Positions 36,217 to 46,672 of a stretch of 64,000 bases of DNA are shown here, one piece after another (the first letter of the stretch is position 1; each line of letters opens with the position of its first letter). The translations under genes were made by a program, and so were the position numbers. The DNA comes from Porphyromonas sp. COT-290 OH3588 (GTDB lineage Bacteria; Bacteroidota; Bacteroidia; Bacteroidales; Porphyromonadaceae): contig NZ_JRFC01000014.1 of the NCBI RefSeq assembly GCF_000769075.1, positions 458,296 to 522,295 of the forward strand, in the 5' to 3' direction. The notes below the pieces were generated by a model. It was not told the DNA's origin. It made no database searches and was given only the letters and a program-made list of their open reading frames with translations.

Positions 36217-36331
36217 TGAACAGAACAGACTTTTGTTCGTTTTTGAGCCAACAATATCGAAGCGATTATCAGAAGTTGAAACGCTTTTATCCGCCCTCAA
36301 TGAATGAAACAACTTACAAACAGCAAATGAT

Positions 36332-38701
36332 ATGAAAATAGAAAGAATCAATGATTGGTTTGCTCGTCGGGGCAAATGGATGGTACAAAGACGATGGCTG
36401 GTACTAAGCTTATCTATCCTCGTCTTTGCCATAGGATTTACAGGGTTAAGATACTTCAAGGTGAGTGCTTCGTGGGAAGACTACTTTCTCGAAGACGATC
36501 CGATGCTTGTTAAGACAGAAGAGTTCAAGGATATATTCGGAAATGACAATTTCGCAGCGGTACTGACCCGATGCGACAATTTGTTTACGAAAGAGAATTT
36601 GGAACTTATCCGTGAACTCACCAACGAGATGATGGACAGCCTTTCGTATGCCGACAAAATCACGTCGCTCACCGACATCGAGTTTATGATGGGTGGAGAA
36701 GAAGGCATTGACATCGAACAGATTGTACCGGACACTATCCCATCAGATCCGGCGAAACTGGAGGAGATACGCCACAAGGCTTACCTGAAACCTCACGTTG
36801 CAGAGCGGCTTGTTTCCAAAGACGGGACACTCTCGTGGATTATACTCAAACTGCGCACTTTCCCAGAAGACTCAGTGTGGAACAAGGGGAAGAATGCCGT
36901 TGCTCCTGAGGTGTTGACGGGTAACGAGCTGGAGCATATCATCACCAAGGACAAATACCAAAAGCTCCATCCCAAGGGAACGGGACTGCCCTATGTTACC
37001 GCCATGAAAATGAAATGGATAAATAAGGAAATGCCCCGTGTGCTGGGTATCGCCACCCTAATCTCCATACTTATCCTGCTATTGGTAACGCGCTCCTTTA
37101 GAGGAGTGGTCGTGCCGCTTGTCACTGCCGTAGGCTCCATTGTCATTGTTTACGGTATGTTAGGTTACGTGGGTATGACAATAGATAGCGGCATGGTGAT
37201 GATTCCCATGCTCTTGACATTTGCCGTTTCCATTGCATACAACATCCACGTGTATTCCTATTTCAAACGCCAATTTCTCATACACGGAAAGAGGAAACAA
37301 GCGGTAGAAGAAACAGTGAGAGAAATGGGATGGCCGGTGCTGTTCAGCGCACTCACCACCTTTGCCGCCTTGCTTTCCTTCCTTGCCATACCAATGCAAC
37401 CCATGCGTTTTATTGGTATAGCGACTTCTTCATGCGTGATGCTGGCGTTCTTTATAGCCATTACATTGATGCCTGTGCTCCTTAGTTTTGGTAAGGACGG
37501 AAAACCACACCCCAAAGTGCAGGAAACAGGCGGACGATGGTTAGACCGAAAATTAGAGAAGATGGGGGTAGGGGTACTTAAACACGGCACTTTGATACTA
37601 TGGCTTACCGGAATGATCACTGTCGCTCTTGTCTATCAATTCACCAAAATAGAGACCGCCTTTGACGTGGAGCGAACCATGGGGCGAAAGATAGCCTATG
37701 TAAACAACCTCTTGGAAGTGGGCGAGAGTGAACTTGGGTCTGTCTATACCTATGATGTGATGATAGAACTGCCTGATAATGGATTGGCAAAATCGCCCGA
37801 AATCCTAGTGCGATTAGATTCCTTAGCACAACACGTAGACAGGTATAAATTAACCAAGCGCACAACCACGGTATTGAATATCCTCAAAGACCTGAACCAA
37901 ACCCTGCACGATGGGGATGCCTCTTATTATACTATCCCTCACAATCCTGAAGAGGTGGCACAGTTGCTACTCCTTTATGAAAATGCAGGAGGTAGTGAGG
38001 CAGAGTACTGGATCGATTATGATTATCGGCGCCTTCGCCTGATGGTCGAGATGAATTCATACGATTCCGGAGAAACAGAACGGGAGTTGAACGATATAGT
38101 TGCTCATGCCAAAAAGCTTTTCCCGAAAGCCACAGTCACTACCGTAGGCAGCATTCCACAGTTTACGGCGATGATGCAGTATGTAGCTCGCGGACAGATG
38201 GTTTCTTTCGCTATTTCACTTCTGATTATCGGCATCCTGATGATGCTTGTCTTCGGCAGTGTACGTATCGGACTTATCGGTTTGATACCCAACCTTACCC
38301 CGGCTTTGGTGGTAGGCGGTCTGATGGGATGGTTTGGCTATCCGTTGGATATGATGACCGCCACCATCATGCCGATGATTCTCGGATTGGCAGTAGATGA
38401 TACCATTCACTTTATCAACCACGGGCATTTGGAGTTCGACCGCCGGGGCAATTACCGGGAGGCTATCCTCCGTTCGTTCCGCACTATTGGAACACCGATT
38501 GTGCTGACAAGCATAGTGATCTGTACCAACTTTGCCGTCTATACTACTTCTGAAAGCCTTTCCTTTATACACATGGGGGTACTCTCCGTGGCAGGTATTG
38601 TATCGGCACTGCTTGCCGATCTCTGTGTCACTCCCATATTGTTCCAAAAGTTCAACCTGTTCGGTAAGGAGACAAATACAAACGAAACTCGGGTTGAGTG
38701 A
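36332..38701 (+). CDS. RND/MMPL-family exporter
   Basis: A 789-residue inner-membrane protein with the RND layout: first membrane helix about 20-40 (WLVLSLSILVFAIGFTGLRYF), a large periplasmic domain, helices from about 235 (VLGIATLISILILLLVTRSFRG) to 390, a second periplasmic loop, and a final helix cluster (about 620-775). The motif GLAVDDTIHFINH in the second half is typical of MMPL-type lipid or hydrophobe exporters. The protein is shorter than AcrB-type pumps and no membrane-fusion protein is encoded beside it. The LolA-like and barrel genes downstream instead point to carrier-mediated transfer of a lipophilic molecule. Confidence 0.9.
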   Translation: MKIERINDWFARRGKWMVQRRWLVLSLSILVFAIGFTGLRYFKVSASWEDYFLEDDPMLVKTEEFKDIFGNDNFAAVLTRCDNLFTKENLELIRELTNEMMDSLSYADKITSLTDIEFMMGGEEGIDIEQIVPDTIPSDPAKLEEIRHKAYLKPHVAERLVSKDGTLSWIILKLRTFPEDSVWNKGKNAVAPEVLTGNELEHIITKDKYQKLHPKGTGLPYVTAMKMKWINKEMPRVLGIATLISILILLLVTRSFRGVVVPLVTAVGSIVIVYGMLGYVGMTIDSGMVMIPMLLTFAVSIAYNIHVYSYFKRQFLIHGKRKQAVEETVREMGWPVLFSALTTFAALLSFLAIPMQPMRFIGIATSSCVMLAFFIAITLMPVLLSFGKDGKPHPKVQETGGRWLDRKLEKMGVGVLKHGTLILWLTGMITVALVYQFTKIETAFDVERTMGRKIAYVNNLLEVGESELGSVYTYDVMIELPDNGLAKSPEILVRLDSLAQHVDRYKLTKRTTTVLNILKDLNQTLHDGDASYYTIPHNPEEVAQLLLLYENAGGSEAEYWIDYDYRRLRLMVEMNSYDSGETERELNDIVAHAKKLFPKATVTTVGSIPQFTAMMQYVARGQMVSFAISLLIIGILMMLVFGSVRIGLIGLIPNLTPALVVGGLMGWFGYPLDMMTATIMPMILGLAVDDTIHFINHGHLEFDRRGNYREAILRSFRTIGTPIVLTSIVICTNFAVYTTSESLSFIHMGVLSVAGIVSALLADLCVTPILFQKFNLFGKETNTNETRVE

Positions 38702-38721
38702 ACAAACATAATTGAATACAA

Positions 38722-40500
38722 ATGAATACTACAAAAAAACAGAAGAAAACGCCCGTTTTGAAGCGGTTGCTGCCATACGCAGGCAAGAAGGGCTATATGC
38801 TTCCGCTGGCGATGATTTTTTCATCCCTATCGGGTATTATGGTGCTGATGCCTATGGTTTATATCCATAAGATTGTCAGCGGGATTATTTTGAGCAATAG
38901 TGTCGATGGAGTTTCCATACGGTACTATGCAATTCTGGCGGCGAGTTTTGCCGCAGCAGGAATGCTGCTCTATTTCTTTGCGCTAATGGTATCCCACCTC
39001 TTCGCTTTTGAGGTAGAGGCGAACATCATCAAGCTCAGTGTGAAGAAGATGATGGCGAAACCGTTGGGCTTTTTCGCCAACCGCGAAAGCGGTAACCTAC
39101 GCAAAACCATTGTCGATGGAGCGGGCGAGACCCACACCATGCTGGCGCATCAGCTGCCGGACTTTGCCATGACCATCGTTTCGCCCATCGTGCTGTTGGT
39201 ATTCTTCTTCCTTTTCGACTGGCGATTAGGCTTGGTGAGCCTGATACCGATGGTCATAAGCATGTTGTTGATGGCAACCATGAGCACCAAAAAGGGTATG
39301 AAGATGCGGGAAGAATACTACGAAGGACTTGCCAACCTTTCCGCCGAGTCGGTGGAGTACGTGCGCGGCATACCGGTCGTGAAAACCTTTGCCCAGAGCG
39401 TGGAGAGTTTCGAACGTTTCTATTCGCTCATCGTAAAGATGAAAGATTTCGTGGTACGGTGGAGCATGGGATTCAAAAACAAAATGTCGCTGTACGAGGC
39501 AATTTCAAGTTCCACAGCATTCTTCTTGGTACCCGTTGCCATCATGCTGTTCACCACAGGCGGCGACATGCGGCAGGTGCTGGGCAATTCTGTTATCTAT
39601 CTGTTGATAGGTCCAGTATTCGGTGTTTTTATGATGCGTAGTGCATCTATTCAAAACTTCATCTACTTGGCCGAGTTGGCATTGGATAAAATTGACGTCG
39701 CTTTGGATTACGACGACTTCGCTTATGGCAGAAAAACTGCAATTGAAGATGGTCTGGAGTTCAGGAACGTCTCGTTTTCATACGGGAAAGAAAAAGTGCT
39801 GGACAATGTGTCTTTCAAAGTGAACAAAGGAGAAACTGTTGCCTTGGTCGGTGTTTCTGGAGGCGGAAAAACCACCGTGGCACGTCTGGCAGCCCGTTTC
39901 TATGATGCCGATGAAGGCGAAATTTTAGTCGGAGGCACCAACATCAAGGAATATGAGAAAACGGCGCTGATGCGAAAGATCGCTTTTGTATTCCAAATGT
40001 CCAAGCTCTTTAAGATGAGCCTGCGCGAGAATTTATTGTTGGGTAATCCCAACGCCAGCAATGAGGAGATAGAGCAAGCTCTTGTCAGGGCCGGAGCCAA
40101 AGAGATTGTCGATAATTTAGAAAAGGGCTTGGATACGGTTTACGGTACCAAGGGGACCTATTTCTCAGGCGGTGAAGCCCAACGACTTTCCATTGCGAGA
40201 GCTTTCCTGAAGAACGCCGATTTTGTCATCCTTGACGAGGCGACCGCTTTTGCCGACCCCGAAAATGAGCATATTATTCAGGCTTCGTTCAGGGAACTGT
40301 CAAAGGACAAAACCACATTAATGATTGCCCATAGGCTCTCTTCCGTGGTTAATGCCGATAGAATCCTTGTGATGGAGAACGGCAAAATAGTGGAAAGCGG
40401 TACACATAACGAATTATTAACCCAAGGTGGTGCCTACAAAAAGCTGTGGAACGAATATCAAAAAGCTGCCAACTGGAAAATAGGAGGTAAAAATGAATAA
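38722..40500 (+). CDS. ABC transporter half-molecule, first of a pair
   Basis: A 592-residue fusion of six membrane helices (about 30-320) and a nucleotide-binding domain. Walker A GVSGGGKTT (about 377), signature FSGGEAQ (about 481), Walker B FVILDEA (about 502). The D-loop reads FADPENE where the partner has SLDVENE, a sign of an asymmetric heterodimer. It begins 20 nt after the RND gene and overlaps its partner by 8 nt. Sequence style is that of IrtA/YbtP-like exporters-turned-importers for iron-siderophores and of general lipid exporters; I cannot tell which. Confidence 0.9.
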   Translation: MNTTKKQKKTPVLKRLLPYAGKKGYMLPLAMIFSSLSGIMVLMPMVYIHKIVSGIILSNSVDGVSIRYYAILAASFAAAGMLLYFFALMVSHLFAFEVEANIIKLSVKKMMAKPLGFFANRESGNLRKTIVDGAGETHTMLAHQLPDFAMTIVSPIVLLVFFFLFDWRLGLVSLIPMVISMLLMATMSTKKGMKMREEYYEGLANLSAESVEYVRGIPVVKTFAQSVESFERFYSLIVKMKDFVVRWSMGFKNKMSLYEAISSSTAFFLVPVAIMLFTTGGDMRQVLGNSVIYLLIGPVFGVFMMRSASIQNFIYLAELALDKIDVALDYDDFAYGRKTAIEDGLEFRNVSFSYGKEKVLDNVSFKVNKGETVALVGVSGGGKTTVARLAARFYDADEGEILVGGTNIKEYEKTALMRKIAFVFQMSKLFKMSLRENLLLGNPNASNEEIEQALVRAGAKEIVDNLEKGLDTVYGTKGTYFSGGEAQRLSIARAFLKNADFVILDEATAFADPENEHIIQASFRELSKDKTTLMIAHRLSSVVNADRILVMENGKIVESGTHNELLTQGGAYKKLWNEYQKAANWKIGGKNE

Positions 40501-42217
40501 TTTCTTAAAGCAAAAATATGCCATGTCGGATCAGGGAGCGAAGAACTTGAAAAAATCTATCTTCTCGCACACGATCCTGAATCTGACCAAGATGTTTCCA
40601 CCCATCGTCGGATTTATGTTTCTGTTTCAGTATCTGGGCGGTCTGGAAGGCATTCCCGCACCGGCAGAACTAACTCTTGCCGACTATATTGTCATCATCG
40701 TAGTGATGCTGTTGGTGATGTTTATCGTGGCAAGGTGGGACTATGTGCGCCTTTACGACAATGTTTATAACGAGAGTGCCAACTCGCGCATCGACATAGC
40801 CAACCGCCTGAAGAAACTGCCACTTTCTTATTTCGGCAAGCGCGATGTGTCCGACCTTTCGGCAACCATGATGAGCGACTTGCAACTTTATGAACAGATA
40901 TTTTCGCACTCCGTACCGCATATCTATGCCACTTCCATTTCCACGATTATCGTTTCCATTATGATACTCGCCTACAATTGGCAGCTCGGATTGGCGGCAT
41001 TGTGGGTTATTCCCGTCTCGTTGCTGCTCTTTTCCCTTTCTAAAAGGAAACAACGGAAAACCATGGACGCATGCGTGAAAACCGGTCGCGAAGTGTTCGA
41101 CGATTTGCAAGAGAAAATAGACCAAATACAAGAAATCAAATCCTATAACCTGGAAGATCGGTCACTAAACGAGTTCTGCCACAAGCTGGACAGCAATACC
41201 CGTACAAAGATGAAAGGGGAGTTCTACGCCGGTATTGCCACGTCATTGGCAGGCATGTTGATGAAGCTCGGCATCGTCACGGTGGCGATTGTCGGCGCCA
41301 ATATGCTGATTGCCGGACAAATCAACATCCTCGTCTATATCGCCTATCTCATCCTTACGGCAAGCATCTACCTGCCTATCGAGGGAATCCTCACCTTTAT
41401 GGCGATGATCGTGGCGCTCGACGGCGTGGTGACGCGTATCAAAGAGATTAAAACCATGCCCGTTCAGGAAGGCAAACAGGAAATGAGTCCCAAGGATTAC
41501 AGCATTGATTTCGAAGACGTCGTGTTCGGCTACGAGGACCATACCGTCATCAACGGCGTGAGCTTCACCGCCAAGCAAGGAGAAGTTACCGCCTTGATCG
41601 GTCCTTCCGGAAGCGGCAAAACCACCCTCACCAAATTAGCAGCTCGTTTCTGGGATATTCAGCAGGGTAAGATACTGTTGGGTGGCGAGGACATCAGCCG
41701 GATAGACCCCGAAACGCTGCTGAAAAACTACGCCATTGTCTTTCAGGATGTGGTGCTGTTCAACACCAGCATAAAAGAGAATATCCGCGTAGGAAGAAAG
41801 GGAGCTACGGACGAGGAGGTGGCTCGCGTTGCCAAAATAGCCCGCTGCGATGAGTTTATCGACCGCATGCCCGAAGGCATGGACACCATTATCGGCGAAA
41901 ACGGCGAGCGGCTTTCCGGCGGCGAGCGCCAGTGCATCTCCATAGCAAGGGCCATACTGAAAGATGCTCCCATCATCCTGATGGACGAGGCCACCGCCTC
42001 GCTCGACGTGGAAAACGAAAACCTGATACAGGAGGCTTTGTCGGAGCTGATTAAAAACAAGACGGTCATTGTCATCGCCCATCGGATGCGTACTATTCGC
42101 GGAGCCGATAAAATAGTGCTGCTTAATCAAGGCAAGATTGAGGCTATGGGCACTGACGCAGAGTTGCAGGCACAATCAGCGACCTATCGGAAGATGCTTG
42201 AAAAGTCAATGGTATAA
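40493..42217 (+). CDS. ABC transporter half-molecule, second of a pair
   Basis: A 574-residue membrane-ATPase fusion. The membrane domain includes [19 protein letters not shown] and [25 protein letters not shown]. Walker [10 protein letters not shown] (about 371), signature LSGGERQ (about 473), Walker [17 protein letters not shown] (about 494) are all intact. It starts inside the end of the preceding half-transporter gene, so equimolar synthesis and heterodimer formation are likely. The following LolA-like gene starts 22 nt later. Confidence 0.9.
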   Translation: MNNFLKQKYAMSDQGAKNLKKSIFSHTILNLTKMFPPIVGFMFLFQYLGGLEGIPAPAELTLADYIVIIVVMLLVMFIVARWDYVRLYDNVYNESANSRIDIANRLKKLPLSYFGKRDVSDLSATMMSDLQLYEQIFSHSVPHIYATSISTIIVSIMILAYNWQLGLAALWVIPVSLLLFSLSKRKQRKTMDACVKTGREVFDDLQEKIDQIQEIKSYNLEDRSLNEFCHKLDSNTRTKMKGEFYAGIATSLAGMLMKLGIVTVAIVGANMLIAGQINILVYIAYLILTASIYLPIEGILTFMAMIVALDGVVTRIKEIKTMPVQEGKQEMSPKDYSIDFEDVVFGYEDHTVINGVSFTAKQGEVTALIGPSGSGKTTLTKLAARFWDIQQGKILLGGEDISRIDPETLLKNYAIVFQDVVLFNTSIKENIRVGRKGATDEEVARVAKIARCDEFIDRMPEGMDTIIGENGERLSGGERQCISIARAILKDAPIILMDEATASLDVENENLIQEALSELIKNKTVIVIAHRMRTIRGADKIVLLNQGKIEAMGTDAELQAQSATYRKMLEKSMV

Positions 42218-42239
42218 AATCAACAACAAAATATCAATC

Positions 42240-43025
42240 ATGATGAAAAGAATTATTTTAACAAGTTTGGTGGTATTGGCTTTTGCCGCCACGGCAATGG
42301 CTCAGACGGGCAGAGAGATTGCCCAAAAAGTAAAAGACCGTCCCGATGGCGATACCCGTCAATCGGAATTGGTGATGAAACTGATTAATAAGCGCGGAGC
42401 AGTGCGCGAGCGCAAACTGATTTCTTATTCCATCGACGTGGGCAAAGGAAAGAAAGACCGCAAGAGCATTATGTTCTTCCAATACCCCGGTGACGTAAAA
42501 GGTACGGGGTTTCTCACGTGGGATTATGACAACCCCGACAAGGACGATGATAAATGGCTCTACCTGCCCGCCATGAAGAAAACCCGACGTATCAGCGGCT
42601 CGTCTGCTAAGCAAGATTACTTTATGGGCAGTGACTTTACCTATGATGATATGGGCAGTCGCAACGTGGATGAGGACACGCACAAACTGCTGGGTAAAGA
42701 AGAAATAGATGGGCATAAGTGTTGGAAATTGGAATCTACGCCCAAAGACAAACGCGAGATTTATTCCAAGAAAATAGCCTTCATACGCCAAGACTGTCTG
42801 ATAGCCGTCAAGGTGGAGTATTATGACAAAATGGGGAAGCTGCACCGCCGTCTTGAATTATCGGACATTGCCAAAGTAGCAGGATTCTGGGTTGCACAGA
42901 AGCTACACATGACAAATGTGCAGACAGAGCATCAAACGATTCTTGAAATTAAGAATCCCAAGTATGACCTTCCCATGGAGGAGACAAAATTCAATGTTAC
43001 CACTTTGGAGAAAGGTAGGTTCTGA
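42240..43025 (+). CDS. LolA-like outer membrane lipoprotein-sorting protein
   Basis: A 261-residue periplasmic protein. A signal peptide [22 protein letters not shown] precedes a mature LolA-like fold: [69 protein letters not shown], and [23 protein letters not shown]. The start at 42240 is chosen because it directly yields the signal peptide; an upstream in-frame ATG lies within the ABC gene. Proteins of this type are found next to MMPL exporters and DUF1302-like barrels in other phyla and are thought to ferry lipophilic cargo. The next gene shares its last base with this stop. Confidence 0.88.
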   Translation: MMKRIILTSLVVLAFAATAMAQTGREIAQKVKDRPDGDTRQSELVMKLINKRGAVRERKLISYSIDVGKGKKDRKSIMFFQYPGDVKGTGFLTWDYDNPDKDDDKWLYLPAMKKTRRISGSSAKQDYFMGSDFTYDDMGSRNVDEDTHKLLGKEEIDGHKCWKLESTPKDKREIYSKKIAFIRQDCLIAVKVEYYDKMGKLHRRLELSDIAKVAGFWVAQKLHMTNVQTEHQTILEIKNPKYDLPMEETKFNVTTLEKGRF

Positions 43026-44284
43026 TGACAAACACAAGTAATCGTTCTATAAAGTTTTTGCTGCTGTTTCTCTCACTCTTGTCCCTACACGCCGCATGGG
43101 GACAGGAAGAAGGGGTTTCATCGTGGCAACTCAAAGGCTTTGTTGATACCTATCATGCCGCCCGTTCCGAGAAGCCGAACGACTTTATGTCTTCACGCAC
43201 CCGGGTAAAGGGTGAAATAGGGAAAAGTTTTGGCAGTTCGACGCTCTTTGTCTCGTTCAATGCCACCCACAATGCCTTGCTGAAGGAACGCACGGGGTTT
43301 GAACTGCGGGAGGCATATCTCGACCACAGAGAGGAGCACTGGGGCTTTCGCCTCGGTCGGCAACTGGTCATTTGGGGTGTGGCAGACGGAGTGCGCATTA
43401 CCGACTTGGTTTCTCCGATGGATATGACGGAGTTCTTGGCACAGGACTACGATGACATCCGTATGCCGGTCAATGCCCTGCGCTTCTTTGTCTTTAATGA
43501 GAAGATGAAGTTAGAGCTGCTTGCCGTACCGACCTTCGAGGGGTATAAGTTGCCGACCGATGCCGGAAATCCATGGAGCGTGCTGCCTAAAAATACCGTT
43601 CAGCCCCTTGTCTGGCACGAGGACGGAAGCCACCCAAAGTTCCGTTTTTCCAACATGGAATATGGAGGAAAACTTTGCTTTACCTTGCCGGGAGTGGATT
43701 TTTCCATTGCTGCCTTGCATACGTGGAACAAGATGCCTGTGATTACCTACCGATCTTCAGGTACCCACATGGCCGTATCTCCACGATATTACCGCATGGG
43801 ATTCTTCGGAGGAGATATATCCAAGCCGTTGGGGCAGTTTGTCCTACGTGGCGAAGCAGCATTCAATGTGGACAAGCATTTCAGCTACAAACCCGAGGCG
43901 GGAGCTATGGAGCAGAAGGGCTTCAACACGGTGAATTATCTCGTGGGCGTGGATTGGTATGCGCCTCATGAATGGATGGTGATGGCGCAGTTTTCTTCGG
44001 AAAGTATTCTGCGATATGAAAATCAAATAGCACAACCTCGTCATCAGTCACTCCTCACGCTCAATGTGTCTAAAAAACTGTTGGACAGCACATTGCAATT
44101 ATCCAACTTCACCTATTTCGACCTCAACCACAAGGGATGGTTCAGCCGCTTTACCTCCTCCTATGCGCTGAATGACCACATTCAACTATCGGTAGGTTAT
44201 GATTGGTTTGGAGGCAATGAGGGGATATTCGGTAGGTACAAAAACAATTCAGAAATATGGGCAAAGGCAAAATATAATTTTTAG
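43025..44284 (+). CDS. DUF1302-like outer-membrane beta-barrel protein
   Basis: A 419-residue protein with signal peptide (about 1-26, ending HAAWGQ) and a beta-strand-rich body: WQLKGFVDTYHAARSEKPNDFMSSRTRVKGEIG, GFRLGRQLVIWGVADGVRITDLVSPMDMTEF, and an aromatic C-terminal Phe (KAKYNF) typical of BAM substrates. The RLGRQ...WG.ADG...D..SP phrase matches the DUF1302-like family, which pairs with LolA-like (DUF1329) and MMPL proteins in Proteobacteria. It overlaps the preceding gene by one base and the TonB-receptor gene follows after 10 nt. Confidence 0.75.
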   Translation: MTNTSNRSIKFLLLFLSLLSLHAAWGQEEGVSSWQLKGFVDTYHAARSEKPNDFMSSRTRVKGEIGKSFGSSTLFVSFNATHNALLKERTGFELREAYLDHREEHWGFRLGRQLVIWGVADGVRITDLVSPMDMTEFLAQDYDDIRMPVNALRFFVFNEKMKLELLAVPTFEGYKLPTDAGNPWSVLPKNTVQPLVWHEDGSHPKFRFSNMEYGGKLCFTLPGVDFSIAALHTWNKMPVITYRSSGTHMAVSPRYYRMGFFGGDISKPLGQFVLRGEAAFNVDKHFSYKPEAGAMEQKGFNTVNYLVGVDWYAPHEWMVMAQFSSESILRYENQIAQPRHQSLLTLNVSKKLLDSTLQLSNFTYFDLNHKGWFSRFTSSYALNDHIQLSVGYDWFGGNEGIFGRYKNNSEIWAKAKYNF

Positions 44285-44294
44285 CAATAAAACA

Positions 44295-46637
44295 ATGAAA
44301 CAGAAAGTACTCTATCTTTTCTTATCACTAATGCTCATGAGCCTTAGTGTCTCCGCTCAAACAGGGGGAGGACGGATTGCGGGCATAGTTATCGACGATT
44401 CAGGCGAAGAACCGCTACCCGGTGCAACCATCTTTATAGAGGAACTGAAAAAGGGCGTTGCAGCAAATGGGCATGGGGAGTTCTCTTTTTCTGACATCCC
44501 CCCAGCCACCTATACGCTTACCGTGAAATTTATGGGTTACCACGCGCAAACCAGTAAGATCACAGTAGGTAAGGAGAGAGGCAAGAAAATCATCATCCGC
44601 ATGAAAGCCCAATCCCAATCGCTTGAAGAGGTTATTGTGATGGGCAAGAGCGAAGCCCGTAAGATACGGGAGCAGGCAATGCCTATATCCGTAATCAGCA
44701 TGAGTCAGATACAAGGAACGGTCAACAATGTGCAGGATGTTCTGGCAAAGACTGCCGGTATCACCGTGCGGACGATGGGTGGTGTGGGCAGTGCTTCTCG
44801 TATTTCGGTACGTGGGTTGGAAGGAAAACGTATTGGACTTTTCATTGACGGGCATCCGATGAACGATAATTCCGATTTTATCGACATCAATGATATTCCG
44901 GTGGAAATGATTGATCGCATTGAGATATATAAAGGTGTTGTTCCCGCCAAGTTCGGAGGATCTGCCGTGGGAGGAGCCGTAAACATTGTCGTCAAAGAGT
45001 ATCCTCCCAAGTATTTGGACGTGAATTATTCTTATGGAAGTTTCAATACCCACAAAGCATCTGTGGTGAGCAAGATGAACATTGCTTCAAAAGGTATCGA
45101 GTTCGGGTTAGGAGGTTTTTATAACCATTCCGACAATAACTACAAGATGAAGTCTCCCTTCCAGGAGGGGCTTACGATAACCCGAGATCACGACAAGTTT
45201 AAGAAGACGGTTATCGGCGGCAGCTTTAAGGCTCGGAAGTGGTGGTTTGATTTGGTGGAATTTGAACCTGTCTTCATACATACCTATAAGGATATACAGG
45301 GGATAGAGTCAAATATTCAGTATGCCCACAGCCATTCCAACGCTTTTATTTTCGCCAATAAGATGGAGAAGGACAACTTTCTCTTGGAAGGGCTGGACTT
45401 GGATTGGCAACTGGGATATATTTACACCAACTATAATTTTGCCGATACCGCCTCTCATCGCACACATTGGGACGGAACGCATTATCCGGCGGCTTCCAAA
45501 TTTGGTGGCGAAATCGGCAAATGGGCTTCATTATTGACGAATGATAAGCACCAATTACAGCACAAATTGAATCTCAACTATCTTGTCAATGAAAACCATT
45601 CGGTCAACTTTAACTCTTTGCTGAAATATGCCCGTGCCAACCCCAAGGATGTAATAAAGGACAAGGTCATTGGCTACCGTACTGAATTTCCAAGCAATAT
45701 GCTCAACTGGGTGGCGGGATTGAACTACGACTATCGCTCTTCAGACGATAAGTTCCTCAATTCTGTCAATATCAAGTATTACCACTATTTGATGAAAACG
45801 CGGATGGCAAGTATTCTTACAAATTCAGCGGAAGATATAGATACTCGCAAGAATGATTTCGGCATCAGCAATGCGCTTCGTTACCGTATCACTCCCACCC
45901 TGATGGCAAAAGCGTCACTCGGGTATGATGTAAGGCTTCCATCGGAAGAAGAACTGCTGGGCGATGGATATGTAATAGCTCCTGCGGGCAATTTGATTCC
46001 TGAACGCAACACAAGTGTAAACGTGGGAATGATGTTTGACCTGACAGGAAAGTCTCCCAGCAACATGCAAGTAGAAGTAAATGGTTTTTACATGTATCTA
46101 CAGGACATGATTCGCTTTACGGGAGGCTTCTTGCAATCGCAGTATCAAAATTTTGGCGAGATGAGGACTCTTGGTGTGGAAGCAGAGGTGAAAGCCGATG
46201 TCACACGTTGGCTCTATGGTTACGTAAACGCGACCTATCAAGACCTGCGAGATATGCGTAGGTATGAACAAAACACCACCATTGCCAATCCGACGAAGGG
46301 CAGCCGTATGCCCAATATACCTTATCTGATGGCAAATGCAGGACTGGAGTTTCACAAGGAGAATCTATTCGGAGGCAGAGGAATGAACACGCGCATATTT
46401 ACCGATGCCTCATTCGTGGAAGAATACCTTTATGATTTCGAGCAAAGCCAGTTCCAGCAGCATCGCATACCGAGAACCTTCTCATGCAGTATGGGCTTTG
46501 AGCAGAGTTTCGGCAATGGACGCTACTTCATTATGGGGAAAATAAACAACCTGACCGATACGCAAATGATCAGCGAATTCAATCGCCCCTTGCCAGGACG
46601 TAGTTTCATCGTCAGATTCAGATATGTGTTCAAGTAA
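44295..46637 (+). CDS. TonB-dependent receptor (XusA-like)
   Basis: A 780-residue outer-membrane receptor. Signal peptide MKQKVLYLFLSLMLMSLSVSAQ, then a carboxypeptidase-regulatory-like domain (GRIAGIVIDDSGEEPLPGATIFIEELKKG), a TonB-box-like LEEVIVMG, the plug (VNNVQDVLAKTAGITVRTMGG...AVGGAVNIVVKEYPP) and a 22-strand-type barrel ending in the C-terminal Phe of RFRYVFK (penultimate). The ATG at 44295 gives a clean signal peptide. The DUF4374 lipoprotein gene follows by 35 nt, the same pairing as Bacteroides xusA-xusB for ferric-siderophore capture. Substrate is inferred, not shown. Confidence 0.9.
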   Translation: MKQKVLYLFLSLMLMSLSVSAQTGGGRIAGIVIDDSGEEPLPGATIFIEELKKGVAANGHGEFSFSDIPPATYTLTVKFMGYHAQTSKITVGKERGKKIIIRMKAQSQSLEEVIVMGKSEARKIREQAMPISVISMSQIQGTVNNVQDVLAKTAGITVRTMGGVGSASRISVRGLEGKRIGLFIDGHPMNDNSDFIDINDIPVEMIDRIEIYKGVVPAKFGGSAVGGAVNIVVKEYPPKYLDVNYSYGSFNTHKASVVSKMNIASKGIEFGLGGFYNHSDNNYKMKSPFQEGLTITRDHDKFKKTVIGGSFKARKWWFDLVEFEPVFIHTYKDIQGIESNIQYAHSHSNAFIFANKMEKDNFLLEGLDLDWQLGYIYTNYNFADTASHRTHWDGTHYPAASKFGGEIGKWASLLTNDKHQLQHKLNLNYLVNENHSVNFNSLLKYARANPKDVIKDKVIGYRTEFPSNMLNWVAGLNYDYRSSDDKFLNSVNIKYYHYLMKTRMASILTNSAEDIDTRKNDFGISNALRYRITPTLMAKASLGYDVRLPSEEELLGDGYVIAPAGNLIPERNTSVNVGMMFDLTGKSPSNMQVEVNGFYMYLQDMIRFTGGFLQSQYQNFGEMRTLGVEAEVKADVTRWLYGYVNATYQDLRDMRRYEQNTTIANPTKGSRMPNIPYLMANAGLEFHKENLFGGRGMNTRIFTDASFVEEYLYDFEQSQFQQHRIPRTFSCSMGFEQSFGNGRYFIMGKINNLTDTQMISEFNRPLPGRSFIVRFRYVFK

Positions 46638-46672
46638 TCAATCATCTAATAATCAATTAAACAAAAAAAGCA

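Noticed and set aside
35932-36335. 67- and 77-codon plus-strand frames between tetR and the RND gene
   Set aside because: The first overlaps the tetR stop (ATGA) but has no recognisable composition; the second runs through the terminator hairpin at 36181-36216.
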